Of a DNA stretch of 11,410 nt, positions 1 through 7,360 are shown piece after piece. This DNA comes from Thioalkalivibrio sp. (lineage in GTDB: Bacteria; Pseudomonadota; Gammaproteobacteria; Ectothiorhodospirales; Ectothiorhodospiraceae). The stretch covers positions 1 through 11,410 of the forward strand of contig SLNI01000283.1 of the NCBI GenBank assembly GCA_007133115.1, in the 5' to 3' direction. Position 1 is the stretch's first letter. Each line of letters begins with the position of its first letter. Made by a program: the position numbers and the translations under genes. The notes below the pieces were generated by a model, which was not told where the DNA came from, ran no database searches, and saw nothing but the letters and a program-made list of their open reading frames with translations.

Positions 1-911
1 GCGCGCAGGTGAGCAATCAGATCGATCTGCCGGGTATGCAGATCCCGCGCCAGTGACATCAGGCCGGCACGCTCGTCCTGCTGCCGCGCCAGGAGCCACT
101 CCGGCGCCTCCCGGGGCAGGGTCAAAGACATTTCGATCAGCTTGCGCATGCGTGCCGCACCCGCTTCCTCTGCCGCCAGCGCAAGCTCCACCCCGAACAC
201 CTGCAGGTCACGGATTTCGCCCAGAAGATCCTGGAGCACCTTCAATTCGGAAACCAGCACTCCGGCCTGCGGGAACACTGCGGTGAGGGGTTCCAGAAGA
301 TACCGAAGACGCTTTCCGCTGATTCGGGCCCGATGCAGAGGTTCCTCCGAAGAATCGGCGCGGATCTGTGCGCAGCGCAGGGAAAAATCGCCGGACACCT
401 CGAGCAGCAGGCCCGCCGTCACTTCCGCGAAGCTCAGCTCGGGGTCGTCCCGCTTGGCCTTCAACCGCGCGTGCAGGGGCTTGTGCACCAGCAGGAAGCG
501 TTCCGCCAGGTTTTCCTCGAGCTGGTCGTACTCCTCCCGCAACCGCCGTTCCAGCCGATCCTGCAACCAGTCGAACCCGGGTTGCTGATGGGGCCGGGGA
601 TCCACCCTGCGCTGGGACAGGCGCTGGAGCTGTACCTCGGTATCCCGCGCCGCCCCGGTGGCGTCCACCACGGCCTTCAACCGGCGCCGCAGTTTCGGGG
701 TCACGACCTCGACGAGATAGGGGCGGTAGGCGCGCTCGATGCTGCGCGCACGCCGCACCGCCACCCGGAACTCATGGATCGCCTCGGGATCCTTCAGGTC
801 GCCGACCAGAGCCTGTGCGGCGGCGAGGCGCTTGCGCATCAGAAGACGTGCAATGCGCGCCACCGGTTGGTGCAGATGAGAATGCTTGATGGTCAGGGCC
901 TTGCTCGCCAT
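1..911 (-). CDS. CHAD-domain protein (C-terminus beyond window)
   Basis: The minus-strand reading frame is open from the ATG at 909-911 to the left edge, giving 303 complete codons. A TAG lies four codons upstream in frame, so this ATG is the first possible start; its Shine-Dalgarno is poor. The protein is rich in Arg, Leu and Glu and looks all-helical. It carries both signature halves of the CHAD fold. The first is IHEFRVAVRRARS at residues 45-57, with ATGAARDTEV at 84-93. The second is LHRARISGKRLRYLLEPL at 192-209, with LLGEIRDLQVF at 229-239. The conserved His residues are H46 and H193, surrounded by basic side chains. CHAD proteins bind polyphosphate through this basic surface and often localise to polyphosphate granules. 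No CYTH (triphosphatase) domain precedes the CHAD region; whether anything follows it cannot be seen. It is the last visible gene of the minus-strand cluster, 66 bases after the acyltransferase gene. The family call is firm; the cellular role is inferred. Confidence 0.9.
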   Translation of the reverse strand, partial: MASKALTIKHSHLHQPVARIARLLMRKRLAAAQALVGDLKDPEAIHEFRVAVRRARSIERAYRPYLVEVVTPKLRRRLKAVVDATGAARDTEVQLQRLSQRRVDPRPHQQPGFDWLQDRLERRLREEYDQLEENLAERFLLVHKPLHARLKAKRDDPELSFAEVTAGLLLEVSGDFSLRCAQIRADSSEEPLHRARISGKRLRYLLEPLTAVFPQAGVLVSELKVLQDLLGEIRDLQVFGVELALAAEEAGAARMRKLIEMSLTLPREAPEWLLARQQDERAGLMSLARDLHTRQIDLIAHLR

Positions 912-977
912 GGTCTGAGCCTAACCGAGGTTGCATGACGCCTGCCACCTCGCGCAGAGAACTCCATTCCACCCAGA

Positions 978-1967
978 TCAGCACTTGGGCCGACTTGAAT
1001 CCGAGCCCAGTCGATAGGGTCCGGGGACACCACCGGGTCGGGTTCGGAACATGCGCATGGTCCACAGGTACTGTGCCGGGGCTTCAGCTACGCATGCCTC
1101 GATCGCCGCGTTCATCGCCCGCGTATCTGCCGTCTCGTCGCCGCTCGGGTAAGCTTCTAGGGGTGGCCACAGCTTCACCACGTAGCGATCCGTGTCGCGG
1201 TCGTAATAGGTGCAAGTCGGCAAAACACCGGCCCCGGTGATGCGCACCAAGCGCGCAAGGGAAGTCAGGGTCGCCTTCGGCACACCGAAAAAAGTCACGA
1301 AGATCGCGCCTTCCTTCCCGAGATCCTCGTCAGGGAGGTAGTAAAAAGATCGTCCCTTGCGCATCTCGCGGATCACAGGCCGCAAACCCTGTGCACGCGA
1401 AAAAATGTCTGCTCGATAGCGGGTGCGCGAGCGCTGATTGATCCATTCCACCACCGGGTTGCGCATCGGTTTCGCAAACGACACGCCGTCGATCAGCCGG
1501 CTCAGGCGCACGCCACCATGGTCCAAAGACAGGAAATGCGGCGCCAGAATGATCGCGGGACGCCCCTCGGCCTCCATGCGCCGGTAATGCTCTGCACCCT
1601 GCACATGAATCAATCGCTCAAGGGTTTTCGTGGAACCGAACCAGAGCACCCCGTAATCCAGCAGGCATTGCGCGGCACATCGGAAGTGCTCGCGAAGCAA
1701 CGCCTCGCGGCGCTCTTCCGTATCCTCGGGGAAGCACCACCGGAGATTGATCTCGGCGAAGTGGCGCCGCTTCGGTGACCCCTGCCGGAGCAGCCATGCA
1801 AGAACCGGCGCGAGCGCCTTTGTCGCAGAACGCGGCAGAAGTTGCAGCAGCCAGAGCAGCCCCAGACCGAGCCAGGTTCCCCAGTAGCGGGGCGCGAAAT
1901 AGGTCGGCGAGAGCTTGGGCCGTTGCGGTTCAGCACCCGTTGCATCCGCAGGCTGGGTCGGATTCAT
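978..1967 (-). CDS. lpxL: LpxL/HtrB-family lipid A late acyltransferase
   Basis: This 329-residue inner-membrane enzyme should transfer a secondary acyl chain (laurate-type in E. coli LpxL) from acyl-ACP to the Kdo2-lipid A precursor. After a hydrophilic N-terminal extension of about 20 residues comes PRYWGTWLGLGLLWLLQLLP (26-45). This closely resembles the start of E. coli LpxL and contains the single membrane anchor. The catalytic HX4D/E motif is HFLSLD, with H144 and D149. Further family motifs are YLPDEDLGKEGAIFV (210-224), FFGVPKAT (226-233) and a C-terminal WTMRMFRTRPGG (302-313). The last normally reads close to HRRFKTRP; here the His-Arg is replaced by Met-Arg. The length is slightly above the usual 305-310 residues because of the N-terminal tail. 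The start ATG overlaps the TPR gene stop as ATGA, indicating translational coupling. LpxL is preferred over LpxM because of the N-terminal similarity, but acyl-chain choice and acylation site cannot be read from sequence alone. Confidence 0.9.
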   Translation of the reverse strand: MNPTQPADATGAEPQRPKLSPTYFAPRYWGTWLGLGLLWLLQLLPRSATKALAPVLAWLLRQGSPKRRHFAEINLRWCFPEDTEERREALLREHFRCAAQCLLDYGVLWFGSTKTLERLIHVQGAEHYRRMEAEGRPAIILAPHFLSLDHGGVRLSRLIDGVSFAKPMRNPVVEWINQRSRTRYRADIFSRAQGLRPVIREMRKGRSFYYLPDEDLGKEGAIFVTFFGVPKATLTSLARLVRITGAGVLPTCTYYDRDTDRYVVKLWPPLEAYPSGDETADTRAMNAAIEACVAEAPAQYLWTMRMFRTRPGGVPGPYRLGSDSSRPKC

Positions 1968-2305
1968 ACGTCGGATGGATGTTCGCCCCGTTGCTTGCGG
2001 GCCCGTTTTGCATACACCTCCATCTCCTTGACCGCCTGCAGATCACCCTTGGTCGAGGCGACTTGAATCCCCTTGGCGCAGACCTCCAGCACCCGTTGCG
2101 GTTCGTCGATGGCCAGCAGGCTTTTCGCCAGCAGTTTCCAGGCGGCCGAGTAGCTGGCGTCCAGCTCGAGCGCGTGTTCGAGATGCCCGATGGCGTCTTC
2201 CATCCGTCCGTCACCGACCAGCGCATTGGCCAGCGCAAGCCGCAGCATGGCGGAGTCCTGTCCAGACTCGAGCATCGCTTCGAAGCGGGCGATCATTTCG
2301 GACAT
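1964..2305 (-). CDS. Small tetratricopeptide-repeat protein
   Basis: The product is 113 residues with no signal peptide or membrane segment, so it is probably cytoplasmic. Two TPR-like helical hairpins can be seen. One, at about residues 17-50, has the typical spacing in LRLALANALVGDGRMEDAI followed by HLEHALELD. The second, at about 51-84, contains SAAWKLLAKSLLAI and ends in VLEVCAKGIQVA. A third, partial helix pair (85-103, GDLQAVKEMEVYAKRAR) caps the array, and the C-terminal tail is basic then polar. TPR arrays are protein-protein docking surfaces, so a scaffold or adaptor role is likely; no partner can be named. The start is the ATG at 2303-2305, with a weak AGGG about 9 bases upstream. 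The stop overlaps the acyltransferase start (ATGA), so the two are probably made together. It lies 84 bases after trkA. The TPR call is good; function is unknown. Confidence 0.82.
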   Translation of the reverse strand: MSEMIARFEAMLESGQDSAMLRLALANALVGDGRMEDAIGHLEHALELDASYSAAWKLLAKSLLAIDEPQRVLEVCAKGIQVASTKGDLQAVKEMEVYAKRARKQRGEHPSDV

Positions 2306-2341
2306 CGACAGACCCTGGCAATCGTGACGGCCGCGAGATTA

Positions 2342-2372
2342 GCACGGGCGGGCATGCGTTCCGACCCCGTGC
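2342..2372. repeat. GC-rich inverted repeat between trkA and the TPR gene
   Basis: GCACGGG (2342-2348) is the exact reverse complement of CCCGTGC (2366-2372). An inner CGG/CCG pair (2349-2351 with 2361-2363) extends the stem to 10 pairs, with a two-base bulge and a loop of about 9 bases. It lies in the 84-base gap downstream of trkA. In the direction of transcription the next bases are TAATCTCG, with no T-run, so it is not a standard intrinsic terminator. It could be an mRNA-stability or attenuating hairpin that sets the level of the downstream TPR-lpxL-CHAD genes, or chance in GC-rich DNA. Confidence 0.45.
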
Positions 2373-2389
2373 CTGGTCCACTAGCCCGC

Positions 2390-3769
2390 TCAGAAAAACC
2401 GCGGCCCCGGCTGGAACAGCCGTTGTACAGCCTTGACCTTGCCTCGATCAGTCAGAAACAGGATCACGTGATCCCCCACCTCGATCACCGTATCGTGGCG
2501 GGGAATGAGCACCTCGCGCTCGCGCACGATCGCGCCGATGCTGGTGCCCTCGGGCAGATGGAGCGCGTCCACGCGGCGCCCCACCACCCGGGACGTGCGC
2601 GCATCCCCGGCGACGATGGTCTCGATCGCCTCCGCTGCGCCGCGCCGCAGGCTGTGCACCGTCGCGGTCCCCCCTTCGCGAACCCGTGCCAGCAGCACCC
2701 CGATGGTCGCCTGCTGCGGCGACAACGCGATGTCGATGGTCCCGTCCTGCATCAGGTCCACATATTCCGTCTTGTTGATCAGCGCCATCACCTTGCGCAC
2801 ACCCCGACGCTTGGCCAGCATCGCGGCGAAGATGTTGGCCTGGTCGTCGTTGGTCACGGCACAGAACACGTCGCATTCGCGGATGCCCGCCCGATCCAGA
2901 AAGCGATCGTCGGCGCTGTCCCCGACCAGCACCTCGGTCTCCTGCGACAGTTCCCGTTCCAGGAACTCGGCTCGAAGTGGGTCACGCTCGATGACCTTGA
3001 CCTCGTAGCGATCCACGAGAGCCTCCGCCAGCCGGCGCCCGATGTTGCCACCCCCGGCGATCAGGATGCGCTTGTAGGGCTTCTCCAGCCTGCGCAGTTC
3101 CGAGGTCACTGCGCGGATATTCTTCTTCGCCGCAACGAAGAACACTTCGTCATCGGCTTCGATCACGGTGTGGCCCTCGGGCATGATCGTATGGTTGCGC
3201 CGAAAGATGGCCGCCACTCGGGTCTGGATACCCGGCATATCCGTTTTCAGATTGCGCAGTTCATGGCCGACCAGCGGCCCGCCATAGTAGGCCCGAACCC
3301 CCACCAGAGACACCAGTCCATCGGCAAAGTCCAGCACCTGCAACGCCCCGGGATGCTCCACCAGCCGCTGAATCTGGCTGGTGACGATGGCCTCGGGCGA
3401 AATCAGCAGGTCGATGGGGATCGCATCGGGCGCGAACAGCGCGGGGTTCTCGTGGTAACTGCGTTCGCGCACCCGGGCGATCTTGGTTCCGATGCCGAAC
3501 AGGGTCGAGCCGATCTGACAGGCCAGCATGTTGACCTCGTCGAGGTCCGTGACCGCGATCAGCATCTCGGCCTCCCGCGCGCCGGCGGCCTCCAGTACAC
3601 CGGGATGGCTGCCAAAACCATTCACGGTCCGGATGTCGAGATGGCTCTCCAGGGCTTCGAGACAGTCCCTGCGGGTGTCGACGACCGTGACGTTGTGTCC
3701 GTCACCACTCAGAGCGGCAGCCAGGGATTGCCCGACCTGTCCGGCACCGACAATCAGGATGCGTTTCAT
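2390..3769 (-). CDS. trkA: Trk potassium-uptake regulatory protein TrkA
   Basis: This 459-residue cytoplasmic protein matches the length of E. coli TrkA (458). TrkA is the NAD(H)-binding peripheral subunit that gates the TrkH/TrkG potassium channel. It is a tandem duplication of RCK_N plus RCK_C. The first Rossmann domain begins with KRILIVGAGQVG (G8, G10, G13 loop) and has an acidic residue, D31, at the end of the second strand. The first RCK_C covers about 140-225. The second Rossmann domain begins with KRILIAGGGNIG (loop 239-244) with E261 at the equivalent acidic position. The second RCK_C runs from about 372 to the end and includes VDALHLPEGTSIGAIVRE. The gene starts 4 bases after the ntrX stop, so it is probably translated from the same message. 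No trkH or trkG lies in the window, so the membrane subunit must be encoded elsewhere. In many gammaproteobacteria trkA directly follows rsmB; here three genes intervene. Confidence 0.96.
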   Translation of the reverse strand: MKRILIVGAGQVGQSLAAALSGDGHNVTVVDTRRDCLEALESHLDIRTVNGFGSHPGVLEAAGAREAEMLIAVTDLDEVNMLACQIGSTLFGIGTKIARVRERSYHENPALFAPDAIPIDLLISPEAIVTSQIQRLVEHPGALQVLDFADGLVSLVGVRAYYGGPLVGHELRNLKTDMPGIQTRVAAIFRRNHTIMPEGHTVIEADDEVFFVAAKKNIRAVTSELRRLEKPYKRILIAGGGNIGRRLAEALVDRYEVKVIERDPLRAEFLERELSQETEVLVGDSADDRFLDRAGIRECDVFCAVTNDDQANIFAAMLAKRRGVRKVMALINKTEYVDLMQDGTIDIALSPQQATIGVLLARVREGGTATVHSLRRGAAEAIETIVAGDARTSRVVGRRVDALHLPEGTSIGAIVREREVLIPRHDTVIEVGDHVILFLTDRGKVKAVQRLFQPGPRFF

Positions 3770-3773
3770 TCGC

Positions 3774-5150
3774 TCAGCCGTCGATCTTCAGCTTTTTCGG
3801 ATCGATCCCAAGCGTCTTGAACTTGCGGTACAGATGGGTTCTTTCCAGCCCGACCCGTTCCGCAAGCCGGGTCATGTTGCCTTCGCTGCGTTCCAACTGG
3901 TGGATCAGATATTGGCGTTCGAACTGCTCGCGGGCCTCACGCAGCGGCAGATCCGGATAAAGGCTCAACTCGTCCATCTCGGCTTCTCCCGGCGCCTGTC
4001 CGGAGAGGGTTCGCTCGACCTCTTCCCGGGTCACCTCATCACCGGTTCCCAGGATCATCAGTCGCTGCACGAAATTGCGCAGCTCGCGCACGTTTCCCGG
4101 CCACTGATAGCGGCGCAGAAGATCGAGCGCCCGGGGTTGGAAGTGGCGCGCCGGCAGTCCGTCCTGTTGCCGAAGATGGTTCATGTGGTAACTCAGCAGC
4201 GCAGGGATGTCCTCCGAATGCTCACGCAATGGGGGGACCCTCAACGGCAGCACGTTCAGCCGGTAGTAGAGATCCTCTCGGAAACGGCCCTGGCTGACGG
4301 CGCCAGGAAGGTCTGCCCGGGTCGCGGCGATCACACGCACGTTGACCGTGATCGGCTGATTTCCCCCGATGCGCGTGATCCGTTGATTGTCCAGTGCATG
4401 CAACAACCGGCCCTGCGTCTGCAGATCCATCTCGGCCACTTCATCCAGGAACAGTACACCGCCGGCGGCCTGTTCCAGGAGTCCGAAGCGCACACGGTCG
4501 CCCTGTTCGGTTCCGAAAAGCTCGGCGATCGATTCCTCGCCCGAGAGCGAACCCACCGCGACCACGATGAACGGATTGTCACGTCGTGCGCTGCGCGCGT
4601 GCAGGTAGCGCGCAAAGGTCTGCTTGCCCACGCCGGCCTCGCCGGTGATGAGGACCCAGGTGTCGTGCTGGGCCATGCGCTGCACCTGGTCGCGCAGCCC
4701 GCTCATCACGGCGCTGTCCCCCACTGGCTCGGCCGTCGCAGAAACGAAACGCCGCAGCCCCTGGTTTTCCTGCTGCAGGCGCGCCGACTCGAGCGCGTTG
4801 TCCAGGGTGATCGTGAGCTTGTCGATGGACAGCGGCTTCTCGATGAAATCGTAGGCCCCCAGGCGGGTGGCGTCGACGGCCGTCTCGACGTTGCCATGAC
4901 CCGAGATCATCACCACCGGACACGGCAGACTGCCGTCCTCGCTCCACTCCTTCAGCAGGCTGATCCCGTCGCCGTCCGGCATCCAGATGTCCAGCAGAAT
5001 CAGATCAGGGCGGCGGCTGCGACGTGCGGTTTTCGCCTCGGCGACCGAACCCGCCAGCGCAACCTCGTAACCTTCGTCCTCCAGAACATCACGAAGGAGC
5101 CTCCGGATGTCAGGCTCGTCGTCCACTACCAGCACATAGGGTCCACTCAT
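3774..5150 (-). CDS. ntrX: NtrX-type response regulator (REC, AAA+, Fis HTH) lacking GAFTGA
   Basis: The product is 458 residues. The receiver domain (about 4-118) has acidic pocket D10-D11, phospho-acceptor D54 in LILLDIWMP, S83 and K105. The AAA+ domain (about 142-370) has Walker A GEAGVGKQ (170-177), Walker B GGVLFLDEVAEM (230-241), arginine-finger region FREDLYYRLN (290-299) and sensor II WPGNVREL (350-357). The C-terminal Fis-type helix-turn-helix is at about 415-450 (GNMTRLAERVGLERTHLYRK). Between ELFGTE and the Walker B strand the sigma-54-contacting GAFTGA loop is missing. The segment is shortened to QGDRVRFGLLEQAAGG, a hallmark of NtrX rather than NtrC. It therefore probably regulates transcription without classical sigma-54 activation. 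The start overlaps the ntrY stop as ATGA, with GGAG-rich sequence just upstream, so kinase and regulator are co-produced. In other bacteria NtrYX has been tied to nitrogen metabolism, redox and envelope control; the targets here are unknown. Confidence 0.88.
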   Translation of the reverse strand: MSGPYVLVVDDEPDIRRLLRDVLEDEGYEVALAGSVAEAKTARRSRRPDLILLDIWMPDGDGISLLKEWSEDGSLPCPVVMISGHGNVETAVDATRLGAYDFIEKPLSIDKLTITLDNALESARLQQENQGLRRFVSATAEPVGDSAVMSGLRDQVQRMAQHDTWVLITGEAGVGKQTFARYLHARSARRDNPFIVVAVGSLSGEESIAELFGTEQGDRVRFGLLEQAAGGVLFLDEVAEMDLQTQGRLLHALDNQRITRIGGNQPITVNVRVIAATRADLPGAVSQGRFREDLYYRLNVLPLRVPPLREHSEDIPALLSYHMNHLRQQDGLPARHFQPRALDLLRRYQWPGNVRELRNFVQRLMILGTGDEVTREEVERTLSGQAPGEAEMDELSLYPDLPLREAREQFERQYLIHQLERSEGNMTRLAERVGLERTHLYRKFKTLGIDPKKLKIDG

Positions 5151-7360
5151 TCGCGCTCTTCTCCGACATCGCCAGTATCCACGCCGTGGCTGACCGGGAT
5201 ACGGATCACGAACACCGCGCCCCCACTTTCCTGATTATGGCATTCAATTATGCCGGCATGTTCCTCAACGATTTTCTGCGCAACGGCCAGGCCGAGCCCG
5301 GTGCCACGGGGCTTGTCGGTGGTGTAGGGCTCGAAGATGTGCTGGATGAATTCGGGCCGGATGCCGGGTCCGTTGTCCGCAACCCGCAGTTCCACGCGCC
5401 GGCCGTTGCCATCTTCCACGCTGTGCGTCGTGACCCGCACGACACCGTCGGGACGCCCCTGGACTGCCTCGATCGCATTCTTGATCAGATTGTGCATCAA
5501 CTGCCGCAGACGACCGGCATCGGCCCGGATCAGGGGCAAGCCGGGCGCAGGATCGAGCAGAACCTCCACCGGCAGCGTCTCCCCGACGTACAGTTCGCAG
5601 ACGTCGCTCAACAAGCGGTTCAGATCCAGTGGCACCAGTTCCAGACGAGGCGCCTGGGCATAATCCCGGAACGCGTTCACCAGGGTCTTCATGGCCTCGA
5701 CCTGTTGCACGATCGTCGCGGTTGCACGGTCCAGCATCTCGCGGTCGGGGCCCTCGAGAGTCTTGCCCAGGCGGCGCGACAGGCGTTCGGCGGACAGCTG
5801 GATGGGCGTCAAGGGGTTCTTGATCTCGTGCGCAAGGCGTCGGGCGACCTCACCCCACGCCGCATCGCGCTGGGCACGCAGGAACTCGGTGACGTCGTCG
5901 AACACGATCGCGTGCAGACCGCGGTTGTTGCCCGATTCCTGCAACCAGACCGCTCGGGTCATCAACACCTTGCGCCCCGACCGGGTGAACACCACCACCT
6001 CGCGCGACCATTCTTCGTCCCCACCCAGCAGTGCGTCGCGGATGACCTCGAAGAACTGAGCCACCAGGGGGCAGTCTTCGTCGAACTCGAACAGAAACCG
6101 GTTGTGGCCCCGGCGCAGATCGCATTCGAGAATCTGGCAGGCGGCAGCGTTCGCGGTGCGCAGGCGCAGGCTGCCGTCCAGGGCGAGAACTCCGGACCTC
6201 AGGTGCTGGAGCACGCTCTCCAGGTACGCACGTTCGGCATCCAGCAGCCGGCGGTTGCGCTCCGCTTCGTGGCGTGCCTCGCTCAGGGTCCGGGTCATGG
6301 CGTTGAAGGAACGCACCAGGAATCCGAGTTCGTCGTCGCGGCTCACCGCCAGACGCGTACTGTAGTCACCCGAGGCCACCAGACGCGTGCCCTCGGCGAG
6401 ATCCGTCACGGGACGTACGAGGCGCCGGGCCACCAGCAGCCCCGCCCAGAGCGCTGCCATCAGTGAAATCGCGAAGGCCAGCGACATGGTGAAAATGAAG
6501 CCCTGCTTGATCGGCCCGCGCAGATAGGCGAATTCACGGTAATCCACGAATGCGTCCTGCACGCGGATCGCCAGCGCGGTCATGCGCGGGTCCACCGGGT
6601 AGATCCCCTGCAGGATCCTGCTGTCCGCGCCCGGTCTGCGATCCCCTGCAGTCGCGACCACGCGGATCACCAGTGTTCCGTCTGCTTGTGGTTCCAGGCG
6701 TGTGAACGGCTGCCCGGGACTCATTCGCAACAGGATGTCGGGTCCAGGCGGGGATGGAAGCCTCCGGATCGGGCTATCGGTGCTGGACGCGATGATCCGG
6801 TTGTTCGGGCCAACCAGCGTGAGCTCCTGCGCGCCCACCTGGACACGAACATCATTCAGCGCCAGCGGGGCCAGTGCCTCTGAGATATCCCGGATCTGGC
6901 GCATGATCTCCTGGGTTTCGGCCGCCAGTTGCCGCACCCGCAGGTCCAGCGACGAACGGGAGAGTTCCAGGGCATCTTCCAGGGCGCTGTCCACCCGGAT
7001 GTCAAACCATGAATCCACGCCCTCGTTGAGGAACTTGAAGGAGAAGTAGTACACCACCGTAACCGGCAGCACCGCGACGAGCATGAAGCCCGCAACCAAC
7101 CGCAGCGTCAGGCGACTCCCGGGCACACCATCGCGAAACTGGGCGATCAGTCGCCCGAACTGATAGACGATCAGCGTCCCCAGAACCACCAGTACCAGGA
7201 CATGGAACGCCAGCAGCCACAGGAAGAGCTGCTCGAAACGCGCAGAGTTCTGCGCCGCATCGCCCATCACCAGCAACGAGGCGAGCAGCAGCAGGAACAG
7301 GAGCACCATACCCAGCAGGCCCCAGGGCAGACGATTTATTCCAAAGGCCACCGATACCAT
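5147..7360 (-). CDS. ntrY: NtrY-type membrane sensor histidine kinase
   Basis: I choose the ATG at 7358-7360 (737 residues). A longer frame from 7402 would overlap the preceding gene by 67 bases and adds a non-hydrophobic leader without a visible Shine-Dalgarno. A GTG at 7351 is also possible. In the 737-residue numbering, hydrophobic segments lie at about 15-32, 46-68, 87-106 and 287-312. They leave a periplasmic sensing region of roughly 180 residues (107-286). A HAMP domain follows (about 313-364, starting RRLVRPVTDLAEG), then a PAS-like domain (about 374-491). The HisKA motif is RLAHEIKNPLTPIQLSAERL with phospho-acceptor H511. The HATPase_c domain has the N box (LIKNAIEAV, N628), G1 box VADNGPGI (D662) and G2 box GTGLGLAV (686-693). 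All catalytic residues are present. This four-segment, HAMP-PAS-kinase layout is typical of NtrY. The stop overlaps ntrX by ATGA, making a cognate pair. The signal sensed cannot be read from the sequence. Confidence 0.9.
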   Translation of the reverse strand: MVSVAFGINRLPWGLLGMVLLFLLLLASLLVMGDAAQNSARFEQLFLWLLAFHVLVLVVLGTLIVYQFGRLIAQFRDGVPGSRLTLRLVAGFMLVAVLPVTVVYYFSFKFLNEGVDSWFDIRVDSALEDALELSRSSLDLRVRQLAAETQEIMRQIRDISEALAPLALNDVRVQVGAQELTLVGPNNRIIASSTDSPIRRLPSPPGPDILLRMSPGQPFTRLEPQADGTLVIRVVATAGDRRPGADSRILQGIYPVDPRMTALAIRVQDAFVDYREFAYLRGPIKQGFIFTMSLAFAISLMAALWAGLLVARRLVRPVTDLAEGTRLVASGDYSTRLAVSRDDELGFLVRSFNAMTRTLSEARHEAERNRRLLDAERAYLESVLQHLRSGVLALDGSLRLRTANAAACQILECDLRRGHNRFLFEFDEDCPLVAQFFEVIRDALLGGDEEWSREVVVFTRSGRKVLMTRAVWLQESGNNRGLHAIVFDDVTEFLRAQRDAAWGEVARRLAHEIKNPLTPIQLSAERLSRRLGKTLEGPDREMLDRATATIVQQVEAMKTLVNAFRDYAQAPRLELVPLDLNRLLSDVCELYVGETLPVEVLLDPAPGLPLIRADAGRLRQLMHNLIKNAIEAVQGRPDGVVRVTTHSVEDGNGRRVELRVADNGPGIRPEFIQHIFEPYTTDKPRGTGLGLAVAQKIVEEHAGIIECHNQESGGAVFVIRIPVSHGVDTGDVGEERE

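Noticed and set aside
926..952. CGAGGT/ACCTCG inverted repeat between the lpxL-type gene and CHAD as a terminator
   Set aside because: Only six pairs with a 15-base loop and no T-run; likely chance.
1775..3820. A 681-codon plus-strand open frame opposite trkA and the TPR gene
   Set aside because: It lies antisense to firmly identified genes, its translation is low-complexity His/Arg/Gln/Pro-rich with no family resemblance, and long antisense frames are expected in GC-rich coding DNA.
3528..6466. Long plus-strand open frames of 568 and 480 codons opposite ntrX and ntrY
   Set aside because: Mirror frames of genes with intact catalytic motifs; no start signals or domains of their own.
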